A DNA stretch of 64,000 nt from Rhizomys pruinosus (GCA_009823505.1 VZQC01013876.1:700509-764508), one strand, 5' to 3'. Counted from the stretch's first letter, positions 47,668 to 59,943 are shown. The notes: generated by a model not told the origin, from the letters alone. Translations and numbers: made by a program.

Positions 47668-48316
47668 NNNNNNNNNNNNNNNNNNNNNNNNNNNNNNNNN
47701 NNNNNNNNNNNNNNNNNNNNNNNNNNNNNNNNNNNNNNNNNNNNNNNNNNNNNNNNNNNNNNNNNNNNNNNNNNNNNNNNNNNNNNNNNNNNNNNNNNNN
47801 NNNNNNNNNNNNNNNNNNNNNNNNNNNNNNNNNNNNNNNNNNNNNNNNNNNNNNNNNNNNNNNNNNNNNNNNNNNNNNNNNNNNNNNNNNNNNNNNNNNN
47901 NNNNNNNNNNNNNNNNNNNNNNNNNNNNNNNNNNNNNNNNNNNNNNNNNNNNNNNNNNNNNNNNNNNNNNNNNNNNNNNNNNNNNNNNNNNNNNNNNNNN
48001 NNNNNNNNNNNNNNNNNNNNNNNNNNNNNNNNNNNNNNNNNNNNNNNNNNNNNNNNNNNNNNNNNNNNNNNNNNNNNNNNNNNNNNNNNNNNNNNNNNNN
48101 NNNNNNNNNNNNNNNNNNNNNNNNNNNNNNNNNNNNNNNNNNNNNNNNNNNNNNNNNNNNNNNNNNNNNNNNNNNNNNNNNNNNNNNNNNNNNNNNNNNN
48201 NNNNNNNNNNNNNNNNNNNNNNNNNNNNNNNNNNNNNNNNNNNNNNNNNNNNNNNNNNNNNNNNNNNNNNNNNNNNNNNNNNNNNNNNNNNNNNNNNNNN
48301 NNNNNNNNNNNNNNNN
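47668..48316. other. Assembly gap, 649 N
   Basis: Continuous Ns with TATATA on both sides. The missing sequence is probably a (TA)n-rich tract or part of the L1 whose 3' end follows. Confidence 0.99.
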
Positions 48317-48331
48317 TATATGTATGGAGTG

Positions 48332-48336
<5 letters not shown>

Positions 48337-48368
<32 letters not shown>
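48337..48368. repeat. (TA)n microsatellite
   Basis: About 16 TA units beside the gap. Confidence 0.95.
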
Positions 48369-48369
<1 letters not shown>

Positions 48370-48371
<2 letters not shown>

Positions 48372-48618
48372 TATTTTGGAGTAATACAAAATTAAAAGTC
48401 ACAACTATGACAAAAAAGACTGTTCAAAGAACTGACCAAAACTGTAAACTTCTGTATCAAAAAAGTTGAAAAAGACTAAGAAAAAGATACAAGACAGGAC
48501 TTAACATGTATGGCAGAATGCATGAATTCTGGTGAGAGGGACATGGATGGAGGAACAGATCTAAATTTGATTAAGAAATGTATGAAATGTACAAAAGCTC
48601 AATAAAAATTAAGAAAAA
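48370..48618 (+). mobile_element. L1 3' untranslated end
   Basis: AAAAGATACAAGACAGGAC, ATGGCAGAATGCATGAATTC and AAGCTCAATAAAAATTAAG, the terminal L1 block with its polyadenylation signal. The 5' part would fall in or before the N gap. Confidence 0.7.
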
Positions 48619-49594
48619 TTGCACTATAACGTTTCTCCAATACCTTGTGAGAGTTCTCCCTACTATCTACTTCTTTCATGTGACTTTATTTTCTTCTTCT
48701 CCCAAGAAGTAGACTCTTTCCCCACCCCTTGGATCTAGTATGGTCTTATGACAGGACTTGATTTAGTTCAAAGACTAACAATGCCATAAACAGCAACCTG
48801 ACAAGTCTCCACAGAAAGAACCCTGGAGTAGCATACTGGATTATGAGGCATACAGACCTAGTTGCATCTATTCATAAATGACAACCTGCTATGAAGTTAG
48901 ACTATGATAGCTCAAAGATGAGGCATTGGACTAATGATGTATGCTAACTCAGCAAGAATATTGCCATTGGTCCTGACCACAAAAAATGGCCCAGTGTCTT
49001 ATTAACTTAAGTACATTTTTATGGGGCCTGCAAACTACGGCTCATGGACTAAGTCTACTCTATTGTCAGTTTTTATATAACCTCCTACTAAATAAAGCTT
49101 TTTATACTTTTTTAAAGTTATAAAAGAATTTATATTTATAAATTATAGTAAAGTCCAAAATGGCTCATAACATCTAAAATATTTACTTTATGAGTTTTTA
49201 TGAAAGAGGTTTTCTCACTCTTGTGTTAGGCCAATAGATTTTGGGATAATCGTTCTACAGCAAAAAGTAGCTGATACATCCCTATTTCCAATGAAGAATG
49301 TTGGAAACTAGGAGTTTCTGATGGAATTCAGTGACATTTGGTGAGTTTATACTTGATATTTACCTTCTAGTTGCTTTTTGGCTAAAATAACAATATAAAT
49401 GAATAGAATGGACAAATTCACATATCTAAGAATTGTTGATTCACTAAAATCTACAATCCAACTGTGGATTATTAAAATTCCAACCAGAGAAGTTAATTTT
49501 TTGTTATTGAAGCTATGTATCATGTGGAGTATTTATTATATGAAATAGTTTCTAACATATTCTTGAAATGCTCTTTTAAAATATTCTTTGTGTG

Positions 49595-49835
49595 GGGCTG
49601 GAGAGATGGCCTAGCGGTTAAGAGCGCCGACTGCTCTTGCAGAGGATCCGGGTTCGATCCCCAGCACCCACATGGCGGCTAAGAACCATCTTTAACTCCA
49701 GTTCCAGGGGAATCTGACACCCTCTTCTGAACTCCGCGGCATTGCGTGACACGGGTGCACAGACCTGCATGCACACAGTACACTCATACACATAAAAAAT
49801 AAAAAAAATAAAAAAAATAAAATAAAAATAAAATA
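49595..49835 (+). repeat. B2 SINE with target-site duplication
   Basis: GGGGCTGGAGAGATGGCCTA to an A/T-rich tail. AAAATATTCTTTGTG lies on both sides. Confidence 0.96.
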
Positions 49836-49839
49836 TTCT

Positions 49840-49996
49840 TTGTGCATGGGAGGTGGGGGTTTCTGCAGAGGCCAGAAGATGGTGTCAGAACCTCTGGATC
49901 TGGAGTTAGAGACGATTTTAATGGGTTGCTGAGAACCAATCTCCACCAAAAGAGCAGCAAGTATTCTTAAGTGCTGAGCTATCTCTTGAGCCCCAT
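49840..49996 (-). repeat. Old B2 SINE
   Basis: GGCCAGAAGATGGTGTCAGA, ACCTCTGGATCTGGAGTTA and GAGCTATCTCTTGAGCCCC. The younger B2 inserted into it. Confidence 0.85.
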
Positions 49997-50961
49997 GAGA
50001 AGTTCTTTTTATAGTATGAATCTTAAAAGTAAAAAAAAAAAAATAAGAATAAGTAGAAGAAAAAATATATAATTTTTGGCAGTGGTATTAATAATATCTC
50101 CAACCTGGAAGGAGCTAACAAGTTCACCAGTAGATAACTGTATAAGCAAAATGTATTATATTAATGCAAGAAAAAGCACCCTGACATTAAACAAACTACT
50201 TATTCTCAGTCTACTGAGATTCAAAATTGCTATGCTGAGTGTAAGAAACCAGTACAAAAATACTGCATGCTTCCATTTATAGAAAATTTTAGAAAATGAA
50301 AACTACTAACAGTGATCAGTGAGCAGAAAGCAGATCAGTGATCACCTCAGGTCAGGGATGAAGAGAAAATAGACTGCAAAGGGGCACAAAAAGGCTTTGG
50401 CAAGAGAGGGGTAATAAAAATGAGAATGTACAATACTTTCTAGAAATGATTGGATGAATACACATCTGTCAATGAGCATGAAATTCTACACACGTGATGC
50501 AGTTTATTATGTGAAAATTATGCAATAACTTTTTGAAAATTTAAAAAAGGCATTTACTCTAAAAGAAATTTGTAACATTAAAATGTATACACTTAGACAG
50601 AAAATGAAGTGTCATACACAGAACGTTTATACAAATATATGACAGATCCAGGTCATGCTGTCAGTTCCCTTCCGATTAATTCAGAAACTATCAAAACACT
50701 AGATTCAGAAATGACCTTAAAGGTTAATGAATTACATCCTCTCCACTAATATAGACATGGCTTGTAAGGGTGAGACAGTCATTTCAGCCTTGAATATCCA
50801 CTGCTTAAAGAGTTTTCTCTTTTCAATGCAGTTGATTCTATTTTTCAGAAAGGCCAATTATGAAACATTCTTTTATATTGAGTTAAATTTGCTTTTCTAT
50901 AGCTTTTATGTATTTAGATGAATCTGTTCTCAGGATAAAGGAGAAAAATAAGTCAAAGAGC

Positions 50962-51020
50962 AAATAAAATAAAATAAAATAAAATAAAATAAAATAAAAT
51001 AAAATAAAATAAAATAAGAA
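50962..51020. repeat. (AAAAT)n microsatellite
   Basis: About 11 units of AAAAT/AAATA. Confidence 0.95.
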
Positions 51021-51288
51021 AATCTTAAACCCAGCCAAAACATAACAAACTAAATCTCTTCTAAACTTACAAATATTTGAGTCCTCCAATTACTTTCTTT
51101 CTAATTCTACTTGCTCGGTAAATGTAAATAATTGAAGTTTCTTCTTTTTAACATAAAATATGGCCTTCAGTCCTTTACCTATTTTAGGACCCTTTGAAAA
51201 CAAGATTCATTTTAAATGTGATATCCAGAACTAAATAAGTTGGACATTAATGTTGCCTATTAACAGTAGGTTGCCTATAACATTTAAG

Positions 51289-51447
51289 TTCTTTTTTTTT
51301 TTCTGGTCTTTTCGAGACAGGGTCTCCCTGTAGTTCCAGCTGTCCTGGAACTCACTCTGTAGACCAGGCTGGCCTTGAACTCACAAAGATCCGCCTGCTT
51401 CTGCCTCCCAAGTGCTAGGATTAAAGGCGTGCGTCACCACGCCCGGC
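51289..51447 (-). repeat. B1 SINE with target-site duplication
   Basis: Reverse B1 ending CACCACGCCCGGC. ATAACATTTAAGTTCT on both sides. Very intact, so likely young. Confidence 0.97.
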
Positions 51448-51604
51448 ATAACATTTAAGTTCTATAGATGTTGTATTACATATTTTGCTCATAGTGACTT
51501 TGTGGACTATAAAATCCCAAAGATTTAAAATATAATCTGATATTAATAAAGGCCTATTCTCTCCCATGTTTTTACAACTGACTACTTGAACCTAAATGTG
51601 AGAT

Positions 51605-51845
51605 TTATATTTTTTAATTTTTTAATTTTATTTATTTTGTATGTGTATGAATGTCCTGTCTGCATGTAGGTTGGTGCACCCGTGTTGTGCAATGCTGCGG
51701 AGGTCAGAAGAGGGTGTCAGATTCCCCTGGAACTGGAGTTAAAGACAGCTCTCAGCCACCGTGTGGGTGCTGGGGATTGAACCTGGGTCCTCTGCAAGAG
51801 GAGTCAGCACTCTTAACCGCTAGGCCAGGCCATCTCTCCAGCTCG
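51605..51845 (-). repeat. B2 SINE
   Basis: TATGTGTATGAATGTCCTGT to GGCCATCTCTCCAGCTC, with GAGATTTATAT on both sides. Confidence 0.95.
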
Positions 51846-51859
51846 AGATTTATATATTT

Positions 51860-52083
51860 TTTAAAAATACTTTATTATTATTTTATGTGTATAATTGTTA
51901 TACCTACAGGTATGTAAGTACAACCATGTTGTGCAGTACCCACAGAAGCCAAAAGAGTGCATTGGATCCCCTGGAAGTGGAGTTACAGTCAGTTTTTAGT
52001 TGCCATGAGAGTGTTGGGATTTGAACCCTGGTCTTCTGCAACAGCAGCCAGTGTTTTTAACCACTGAGCCATCTCTCCAGCCT
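51860..52083 (-). repeat. B2 SINE, older
   Basis: TTTTATGTGTATAATTGTTA, AGAGTGTTGGGATTTGAACC and GAGCCATCTCTCCAGCCTCC. Confidence 0.92.
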
Positions 52084-52195
52084 CCAATATTTATATCTTA
52101 TTTAAAGAAATTTTCTAATTTCATACTGTGATAAGAATTCATATTTTGTTTTCCCTGTCCAACAATAGGGGTAGGAGACAAGGCCCTGTGAAATA

Positions 52196-52320
52196 TTTTT
52201 TTTGTTTGTTTTGAGTCAGGGTCTCCTTGTAGCTCCAACTAGCCTGGAACTTGCTATGTAGACCAAACTGGCCTTGAACTCACAGAGATCCTCCTGCCTT
52301 TGCCTTCTGAGTGCCACATG
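52196..52320 (-). repeat. B1 SINE, truncated
   Basis: TTTGAGTCAGGGTCTCCTTG to TTGCCTTCTGAGTGCCACAT. Confidence 0.88.
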
Positions 52321-52334
52321 TCTACTCGTTTTTT

Positions 52335-52353
52335 AAGATTTATTTTTATTTTT

Positions 52354-52395
<42 letters not shown>

Positions 52396-52556
52396 ATGAG
52401 TGAAGGTGCCTGCAGAGACCAGAAGAGGGGATCAGATTCCATAGAACTAGAATTACAGGTGGTTGTGAGCTGCCTGATGTGGGTGCTGGGAACTGAATTC
52501 TGGTCCTCTGCAAGAGTAATATGCACTCTCAACTGCTGAGCTATCACTCCAGTGGC
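52335..52556 (-). repeat. B2 SINE with (GT)n
   Basis: (GT)n at about 52357-52392, then GGTGCCTGCAGAGACCAGAA and GAGCTATCACTCCAGTGGC. Confidence 0.88.
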
Positions 52557-52759
52557 AGGCCCTGTGAATTCTAAGCCCATTCCTTACCGTTGAAATGTAT
52601 CCCATCTCCCAAGACCTTATCTGTGTGACCCGTTTAAAACTATTAGAAATTTGGCATTATTATTAATTAATGTACCAAAAAATAGTCAATTTCAAATGTA
52701 TTGATAAGTTTAGCTGATATCTATAATCATTCCATCAACAATTAAGAACATACTGTGGA

Positions 52760-52990
52760 GTGGGCTGGAGAGATGGCACAGTGGTTAAGAGCACTGGCTG
52801 TTCTTGCAGAGGACCCAGGTTTAGTTCCCAGCACCCACATGGTGGCTAACATCCATTTGTAACTCTAGTTCCAGGGGGTCTGATGCCCTCTTACAGCCCT
52901 GATGGGCTTTGCATGACATAGGTACACTTGTATATGCAGGCAAAATACTCATACACATAAAATAAAAAAATAAAATTTAAAAAGAGTATA
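52760..52990 (+). repeat. B2 SINE
   Basis: TGGGCTGGAGAGATGGCACA to an A-rich tail. A B1 follows at once. Confidence 0.94.
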
Positions 52991-52995
52991 CTGTG

Positions 52996-53148
52996 GCCGG
53001 GTGTGGTGATGCACACCTTTAATCCCAGCACTCTAGAGACAGAGGCAGGTGAATCTCTGTGAGTTCAAGGCCACCCTGGTCTACAGAGCGAGTTCCAGGC
53101 CGGCTGGGTCTACAGGGAGATCCTGTCTCAAAAAACAGCAAAAAAAAA
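52996..53148 (+). repeat. B1 SINE ending at a single N
   Basis: GGCCGGGTGTGGTGATGCAC to GATCCTGTCTCAAAAAAC. The isolated N at 53149 lies in its tail and marks another join or unresolved homopolymer. Confidence 0.93.
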
Positions 53149-53401
53149 NCATAGTAGAGACCAAAATATATTGTCAAATGTCTTCTTGACATTCTCAGAC
53201 TATAGCAGAAGATATATATATTAATGCTTTGATTGAATAAGTGCTGGTGGGAAGCTCTGGTCACTGAGAACAGTCAAGGAAGAGTCACATATGTATGGCA
53301 TGATGCATGGGCAAAATTGACCAAGTAAAGGTTCCAGGCAGTAGGGCTGAGGTAAGGGTATGAGACCACAGAAGCAGAAATAGCTGGGTACAAAGCCATG
53401 G

Positions 53402-53570
53402 ATTTTTTTTTTTTTTTTTTTTTTTGTTTTTTCGAGACAGGATCTCGCTGTAGCCTCAGCTGTCCTGGAACTCACTCTGTAGACCAGGCTGGCCTTGAAC
53501 TCACAAAGATCCACCTGCATCTGCCTCCCAAGTGCTAAGATTAAAGGCGTGCACCACCACACCCGGCTCG
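53402..53570 (-). repeat. B1 SINE with short target-site duplication
   Basis: A long poly-T, then CGAGACAGGATCTCGCTGTA to CACCACACCCGGC. GCCATGGAT on both sides. Confidence 0.95.
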
Positions 53571-53831
53571 CCATGGATACTTTATATAGGACCAAGGACA
53601 CAGATTCTGTTGAATGTTAGTCCAGATCATCCATCGACTGACATTCTTATGATGTCTTTAGTAATCAGTTGTAAATTCACCCTATTATCCACCCCACTAA
53701 TCTTCATCTTGTAGCAAAGATTTTCAAAAGAGAACATGAAAAGTGTGCTTGCTGTAAAAAGTCATAAGTTATGCTGCCTTTAGCAGTCTTTTCATCTAAT
53801 GATCACATGGCCATAATAAAAAAGAAAGGAA

Positions 53832-54085
53832 ATGTGGAGCTCAGATGTAGTGAACTTGGCAAAGTGTTTGTCCAGCACACACAACGTTCTAGGTTCAGTC
53901 CCCATTATCCCTATAACATTAGGTATTGTAGTGGATGCTTCTAATCTTACCACTAGGGAAGCGGAGGCAGGAAGATCAGAAGTTCAAGGTCAGGTTCTGG
54001 TACATAATAAACGCAAAGCCAGCCTGGGCTACTTGAGACCCTGTCTCAAAAACAATCAAACAAACAAACAACAAAAAAACAAAAC
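53832..54085 (+). repeat. B4 SINE (ID-B1 fusion)
   Basis: ID-like left part (GTGGAGCTCAGATGTAGTGA, GTTCTAGGTTCAGTCCCC) is followed by a decayed B1 right part (GGAGGCAGGAAGATCAGAAG, GAGACCCTGTCTCAAAAAC). Confidence 0.75.
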
Positions 54086-54909
54086 AAAACAAAACAAAAA
54101 AAACAGAAATAAAGTAAATGTGACATAAGAAAATTTCAAAGAATCTCCCTGAGTCTCAGAGGCATGTTGTTTCAAGTAGCTACTAAAATGAGCTCAAAGC
54201 ATGTTTTCTAGGGTTGGCTTGCTTATCAGCATCAGGCTAATTGGTTTGCAATAAAAAAAAACTCTCAGTATGTAAATGTCAAAATAGTGTTTATTTTTTA
54301 TCTGGCATTCCCTGCTCCTTTCCCAGGTTTTCTCCAAGCTTATCACTGGTGGCTCAGGTAAGGAGGGTATGTTTTTACTGTAGTTAGATAGGAAGAACTC
54401 ATTCCTATTGAACAGCATTGAAAAGCTAAGAATCCAATTAAAGCTGGACATTAGAATCATATAGCAGCATTTAAGTAATGAAATAAAAATAATATATCAC
54501 TGTCTGAAATTACATCCTAAATCACAAATCTCCAAAATGGAATCACCCGCAAATGTCCTATACTTTGGTAGATTTTAAATGGAGCACATAATTGCCATAT
54601 ATGTACATATTTATACATAATTATAATCGAATATGATGCAAAGTCTATAAAACATAGACTTTGGCCAAAGTGCTCATTATAGATGAAATGGGATTACTGA
54701 ACTTGATGGTACACAATTCACTGGGGGAAAGTGGTTAACCATGTTTTCTGGCTTTACATTAGTGACATGTTATATTTCTGAATGCTACAAATGAGCACTT
54801 TACTGAAGATGTATCTTTATTCATGGCAAAATAAAACATGTTACTTAAGACATTTAGAGTTTCAGTGAAGAGCAATATGAATACTAGTAAAAAAAATCCA
54901 TTACTGATG

Positions 54910-55132
54910 GCTGGGGAGATGGCTCAGTGGTTAAGAGCACTGGCTGCTCTTGCAGAGGACCCAGGTTTGATTCTCAACAACCACATGGTGGCTAACAACC
55001 ATCCATAACTCCAGTTCCAGGGGATCCAACACCTTCTTTGATCTCCGTGGGCATTGCATGACATGAATGCATTTACATACATGCAGGCAATACACTCATA
55101 CACATAAAATAAAAATAAGCAAAATATTTAAA
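54910..55132 (+). repeat. B2 SINE with target-site duplication
   Basis: GGCTGGGGAGATGGCTCAGT to an A-rich tail. AATCCATTA occurs before and after. Confidence 0.95.
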
Positions 55133-55501
55133 ATCCATTATTTATCATCAGTAATTTTTTTTGGCAAAATTGTTTTCCAAGAAGTTCTACTTATTGTAGT
55201 GTTTTCCTAAAACTTGCTGCAAAGTGACAATTCTTTCTAATATATAATCAAAGGAATTTTATGTTGAGAAAAAACTTTTCATCTCTGTAAAGGACATTTA
55301 GAGGAGAGGTAGGGAAAAACAAGAAACATCATGCATGAGGATTAAGGATGAAGGCATGGACTGAATGAATTTCAAACATTATTTTAAAAGGCTTACTTAG
55401 AAAGAAAAGATTTTTTTTAAACCAAGTGGGGTCCTACTTCTAATTTTAGAATATTTCTAACTAAATAATGTTTAACAATAAACTTATTTTGAAAAAGGAA
55501 A

Positions 55502-55565
55502 ACACACGCACACATGCACACACACACATATATACATATATATGTATATATACATATATATAAAG
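55502..55565. repeat. (CA)n / (TA)n compound microsatellite
   Basis: ACACACGCACACATGCACAC followed by alternating TATATACATATATATG. Confidence 0.92.
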
Positions 55566-55566
55566 G

Positions 55567-55694
55567 TATTTTTTTGGTGTTTTTGAGACAGGGTCTCCCT
55601 GTAGCCCCAGCTGTCCTGGAACTCACTCTGTAGACCAGGCTGGCCTTGAACTCACAGAGATCTACCTGCCTCTGCTTCCCGAGTGCTGGGATTG
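55567..55694 (-). repeat. B1 SINE, 5' truncated
   Basis: TTTTTTTGGTGTTTTTGAGA to CCCGAGTGCTGGGATTG. Confidence 0.93.
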
Positions 55695-56149
55695 ACTTAT
55701 GTATTTTAAGCTTTTCTAAATAAAAGAGAGTCTGACAATCCTTAGTAATGATAAGCAACCAAATTTAAGGGAAAATTATCTAGTGAAAGAAGTCAATTGT
55801 ATTTGGGTAGGTTGTTACTAAAATATTTTTTTCATAAAAATTAACAAAGGCTTATAATAATGAAAATATAGTGAAAAAAACTTTCCTTGGATTAACAGTG
55901 ATTATACCTTTACAGATTAAGTTTATCATTATGTCCAAATACATTTATTCAACTCAGAAATATTAAACATGGGCTACAGCTGCAGACATTATGGTGGTGT
56001 CAAACTTTCAAACTATGAGCAATCTTACTTCCGGCACTGAGTTAAATTATGAGTTTTCATGTTATATTTTCAGGCCAAGAATATTCTGTCTTTTCAGAGC
56101 TTAGTCTTCTGAAGTAACTGCTACTAACTTTTCAAAATATTAGCTATAG

Positions 56150-56260
56150 TCCTGTGTAGTGTGCATACCTATAAATCCCAGCACCAGAGAGGAAGAGACA
56201 GGATGAGGAGTTCAAGGTCAGCCTGAGCTCTATAGTAAGACCACATCTAAAACTAACAAC
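56150..56260 (+). repeat. Old B1-like fragment
   Basis: CCTATAAATCCCAGCACCAG and GTTCAAGGTCAGCCTGAGC. Confidence 0.6.
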
Positions 56261-56444
56261 CACTACCATTATCAACAACGAAATCCTTACCAAAGTTTAA
56301 TATTGCCACTAATATTGAGAATTTGGTCTTCTTTGCTACCTTTGTCTGGTTAATATTTCAGTTTTAATCATGAATTTTCTTCAATAAGAGAGGATGATTA
56401 ATAACTATAACTATATTAAGAATAAAAAAAGAGACATGAGCCAA

Positions 56445-56578
56445 TTTGTTTTTAAGACAGGATCTCTCTGTAGCCCCAGTTGGCCTGGAACTCACTCATG
56501 TAGACCATATACTCATAGAGATCTTCCTGCCTCTGCCTCCCAAGTGCTGGGATTAAAGATATGTGCCACCATGCCCAT
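56445..56578 (-). repeat. B1 SINE
   Basis: TTTTTAAGACAGGATCTCTC to GCCACCATGCCC, with an internal deletion near CATGTAGACCATATACTC. Confidence 0.9.
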
Positions 56579-57091
56579 TGAGTTTTGAGAAGAGTGTATA
56601 GACAGGCAAAAAAAAAAAACACAAAAAAACCCTACAACAAAAAAACAGAAAATAAAAATATGTCACAGATAAAGCAAATATTGTTTTGGGCCTCATTTGG
56701 GAATAATAGTGTTGTTAATGGCAGTGTTATAATGCCTTCCTCTCCAACACAAGGGCTAAGTATGAGCTGGCTGTCTCTACTTCTGTATACTATTTTTCCA
56801 GTTAAGACAGTTGATTGATGAAGCATTACTACTAAGTCTGCTCTTACCCAAATATTCAATTTACTAGCAAGTGTCTGTAAAACAAGAGAAGAAGCCCTGG
56901 CAGTAGGATCTTCAGAGTGATAAAAGAAACAAACTAGAGAAGATGTGTAGATTCAGCCTAGCCTTTTAGTATATGCTGAGCCATAGTAAATTTGGCACGG
57001 TGATGATCAGAATGGAATTATGAACTCCTTCAATAATTACAACAAAGACTAGTTGGTTAGGATTAAGTTATGTTCTTCCAAATGGGACACC

Positions 57092-57285
57092 CTGGCCAGG
57101 CGTGGTGGTGCACGCCTTTAATCCTAGCACTCAGGAGGCAGAGGCAGGCGGATCTTTGTGAGTTCGAGGCCAGCCTGGTCTACAGAGTGAGTTCCAGGAC
57201 AGCTGGGACTACAGGGAGACCCTGTCTCGAAAACACCAAAAAACCCAAAAAACCAAAAAACCAAAAAAACAACCCCTAAACCAGG
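57092..57285 (+). repeat. B1 SINE with CAAAAAAC tail
   Basis: GGCCAGGCGTGGTGGTGCAC to GAGACCCTGTCTCGAAAAC. The tail expanded into CCAAAAAA units, then ACACAC at 57293-57362. Confidence 0.94.
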
Positions 57286-57414
57286 ACTAGTAAAACACAC
57301 ACACAAAACCAACACACAACACACACACACAACACACACAACACACACACACAACCATACACAAAACAGCACCCTCCTATTTTATCGTATTTGTTTTTTT
57401 TAAGGTATTTTGTT

Positions 57415-57661
57415 TTGTTTTTGATTTTGATTTAAATTTATTTTAATTTTTATTGGGTTATGTGTATGTCTGTGCAGGTTTGGTGCCACCGTGTTGCAAT
57501 GCTGTCGGAGGTCAGAAGGGGTGTCGGATTCCCCTGGAACGAGATTCTCCTGGAATTGGGTTTCAGACGTGTTCGTCAGCGTTCTCCATGTGGTCTGGGT
57601 ATTCGATCGTCCTCTGTAAGAGCGGTTGGCCTCTTAACCGCTAGGCCGATCTCCAGCCCCT
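57415..57661 (-). repeat. B2 SINE, noisy sequence
   Basis: Recognisable B2 (CCTCTGTAAGAGCGGTTGG, CCGATCTCCAGCCCC) with many single-base losses, unlike neighbouring B2s. The error pattern resembles the noisy palindrome arms. Confidence 0.85.
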
Positions 57662-57668
57662 ATGTTTG

Positions 57669-57775
57669 TTCTTTTTTTTTTTTTTTTTGTCTTTTTGAGA
57701 CAGGGCCTCCTTGTAGCCCCAGCTGTCCTGGAACACACTCTGTAGACCAGGCTGGCCTTGAACTCACTTACACCT
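57669..57775 (-). repeat. B1 SINE, truncated
   Basis: Poly-T, TCTTTTTGAGACAGGGCC, GGCTGGCCTTGAACTCAC, then abrupt loss of B1 identity. Confidence 0.88.
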
Positions 57776-58433
57776 TGCTTTGGAACTGTTGGTGCCTTGC
57801 GACTCCAGTCATTCATCACACATTGCTTAGACTTTCTAAATTAAATCATTCAGACTGTCAATCTACATACGAAGCACCCTCAGTGTCTTTAAAATGCTGT
57901 TCTGAAACATTTAAAGAGAGCCATCTGCAATAAGAATGATCATTAAATGATGATAAACAGTACTGGGTCACAGATGGAGAAAGTAATAGTATTTGAGAGC
58001 CATTTTCATGTTAATGTTAAAGATTACATATTAAAGAAACGTGCCAGTAATGTAGCTAAAAACAAAGAGGGACCATTGGAAAAGAACAGTTATGCTATTG
58101 AAAGCGATGATATAATAAGCAGAATGGCCCTGAGCCATCTGCTTTTAAAGCTTACCAGATTTAGACAGTGAGAACCATGCCATTGTCCACAGAGGTGCAA
58201 TTCTGAGATAACAGAGAAATGGGCAAAGCTAAGATGAATTAAACCATTTACTAGTGTCTTCTAGTATAGATTTTTCCTCCAAAAAATATATCATGCTTAC
58301 AGGAAATATGAGTGGAAGAATGCAAAGTTTCATCTAGAATTGGTCCTTTTTGATCTTAGTCTACTCAAAGGACGTGGCCTTTTACTAATAACTCTTTCTG
58401 TAGTAAATTCCTCCTGCTTAGAAGATCTTTTCG

Positions 58434-58660
58434 GGGCTGGAGAAATGGTCTAGCAGTTAAGAGCGCCGACTGCTCTTGCAGAGGACCCGGGTTCGATCCC
58501 CAGCATCCACATAGTGGCTGAGAACCATCTTTAACTCCAGTTCCAGGGGAATCTGACACCCTCTTCTGACCTCCACAGCATTGCAGGACATGGGTGCACA
58601 AACCTACATGTAGACAGTACATTCATACACATATGAAAATAAATAAATAAAAAAAAGGAA
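58434..58660 (+). repeat. B2 SINE
   Basis: GGGGCTGGAGAAATGGTCTA to (AAAT)n. Confidence 0.95.
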
Positions 58661-58741
58661 GTAGGGACTTTGTTTTATAAATTAAAAAAAGATCTTTTCT
58701 AGAGTACTAAGGATAGTTGTGATAACTTGAGACATTTGCTG

Positions 58742-58890
58742 TGCCGGGTGTGGTAGTGCACGCCTTTAATCCTAGCACTTGGGAGGCAAAGGCAGGCGGA
58801 TCTTTGTGAGTTCAAGATCAGCCTGGTCTACAGAGTGAGTCCCAGGACAGCTGGGGGCTATAGGAAGACCCTGTCTTGAAAAGACCAAAA
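58742..58890 (+). repeat. B1 SINE
   Basis: GCCGGGTGTGGTAGTGCACG to AGACCCTGTCTTGAAAAGACC. Confidence 0.95.
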
Positions 58891-58891
58891 A

Positions 58892-59118
58892 AAATTATTT
58901 TTATTATTTGTTATATGTATGACTGTACTGTCTGCATGAAGGTTGGTGCACCCATGTCATGCAATGCCACGGAGGACAGAAGAGGGTGTTGGATTCCCCT
59001 GGAACTGGAGTTAAAGATGGTTCTTAGCCACCATGTGGGTGCTGGGAATCAAACCCTGGTCCTCTGCAAGAGCAGTCGGTGCTCTTAACTGCTGAGCCAT
59101 CTTCATCTCTCCAGCCCC
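58892..59118 (-). repeat. B2 SINE tail-to-tail with the previous B1
   Basis: The A-tail of the B1 abuts the T-rich end of a reverse B2 ending CATCTCTCCAGCCCC, with a CATCTT duplication. It differs in orientation from the composites at 8.5 and 46.2 kb. Confidence 0.93.
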
Positions 59119-59169
59119 AGAAGCAAGTTCTTAAGCATACACATGCTCATGGGGGTTAAAAGACAAACA

Positions 59170-59330
59170 TCATGCTGGGCACGGTGGCTCATGCCTGTAA
59201 TCCCAGCACTTGGCAGGCAAAGGCAGGTGGATCTCTGTGAGTTAAAGGCCAGCCTGGTCTACAGAGCGAGCTCCAGGCCAGCTAGGACTAAAGGGAGACT
59301 CTCTCTCAACCCCACCCCCCCCAAAAAAAA
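59170..59330 (+). repeat. B1 SINE
   Basis: ATGCTGGGCACGGTGGCTCA to GGGAGACTCTCTCTCAACCC. Confidence 0.93.
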
Positions 59331-59619
59331 GAGACATCACAATGCTTCTTATATGTATAGAAGCACATCTCTGTTGAAAAGTAAAACTGTAGGGCAATAT
59401 ATAAACACTGACAGCAATACAAACAAAACAAGGTACCAAATGGAGAAAATATTGGAAAAAATTTCAATTTGCTACCTTTCTTTTTTTAAATTTTTATTTA
59501 TTTTTTTAAGGGATTCACAATATAAGAGCACAGTTGTTTTCAGATCACATTGACGTTCTTCAGTTTGCCATACAATTAGATAATTGGTGCTAGCATCCAC
59601 AGATGAGGGATACCATTCA

Positions 59620-59943
59620 TCATTTGTTTTTCTGGGACTGTGTTAATTCACTTAGCATGATATCATATAGCTCCATCCACTTACGTGCAAAGTTCATGAT
59701 GTCATCTTTCTTTACCGCTGCATAGAACTCTATTGTGTAGGTGTACCACATTTTGTCTATCCATTCGTCAGTTGAGGGGCACTTGTGTTGGTTCCAGCTC
59801 TTTGCTACTGTGAAGAGAGCTGCAATAAATATGGCTGTGCATGTATCTCTGCAGTAAGATGAGTCTTGTGGGTACATACCCAGGAGTGGTATGGCTGGGT
59901 CAGGTGGCAAGTTCATTCCAAGTCTTCCAAGGGTTCTCCACAA
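59620..59943 (-). pseudogene. L1 ORF2 C-terminal fragment
   Basis: A 107-codon open stretch matches the C-terminal region of mammalian L1 ORF2p: DPAIPLLGMYPQD, IAALFTVAKSWNQHKCP, DEWIDKMWYTYTIEFYAA, WMELYDIMLSELTQSQK. A stop interrupts what is normally still coding, so it is a decayed L1 copy and not a host gene. Confidence 0.93.

Noticed and set aside
47532..48402. Long open frames of 255-285 codons on the minus strand
   Set aside because: They exist only because the 649-N gap is read as unknown residues; the ends are B1 and TA repeat.
59143..59553. 136-codon plus-strand open frame
   Set aside because: Its start is a B1 translated in sense (VIPALGRQRQVDLCELKASL), a common SINE artefact, followed by unique intron.
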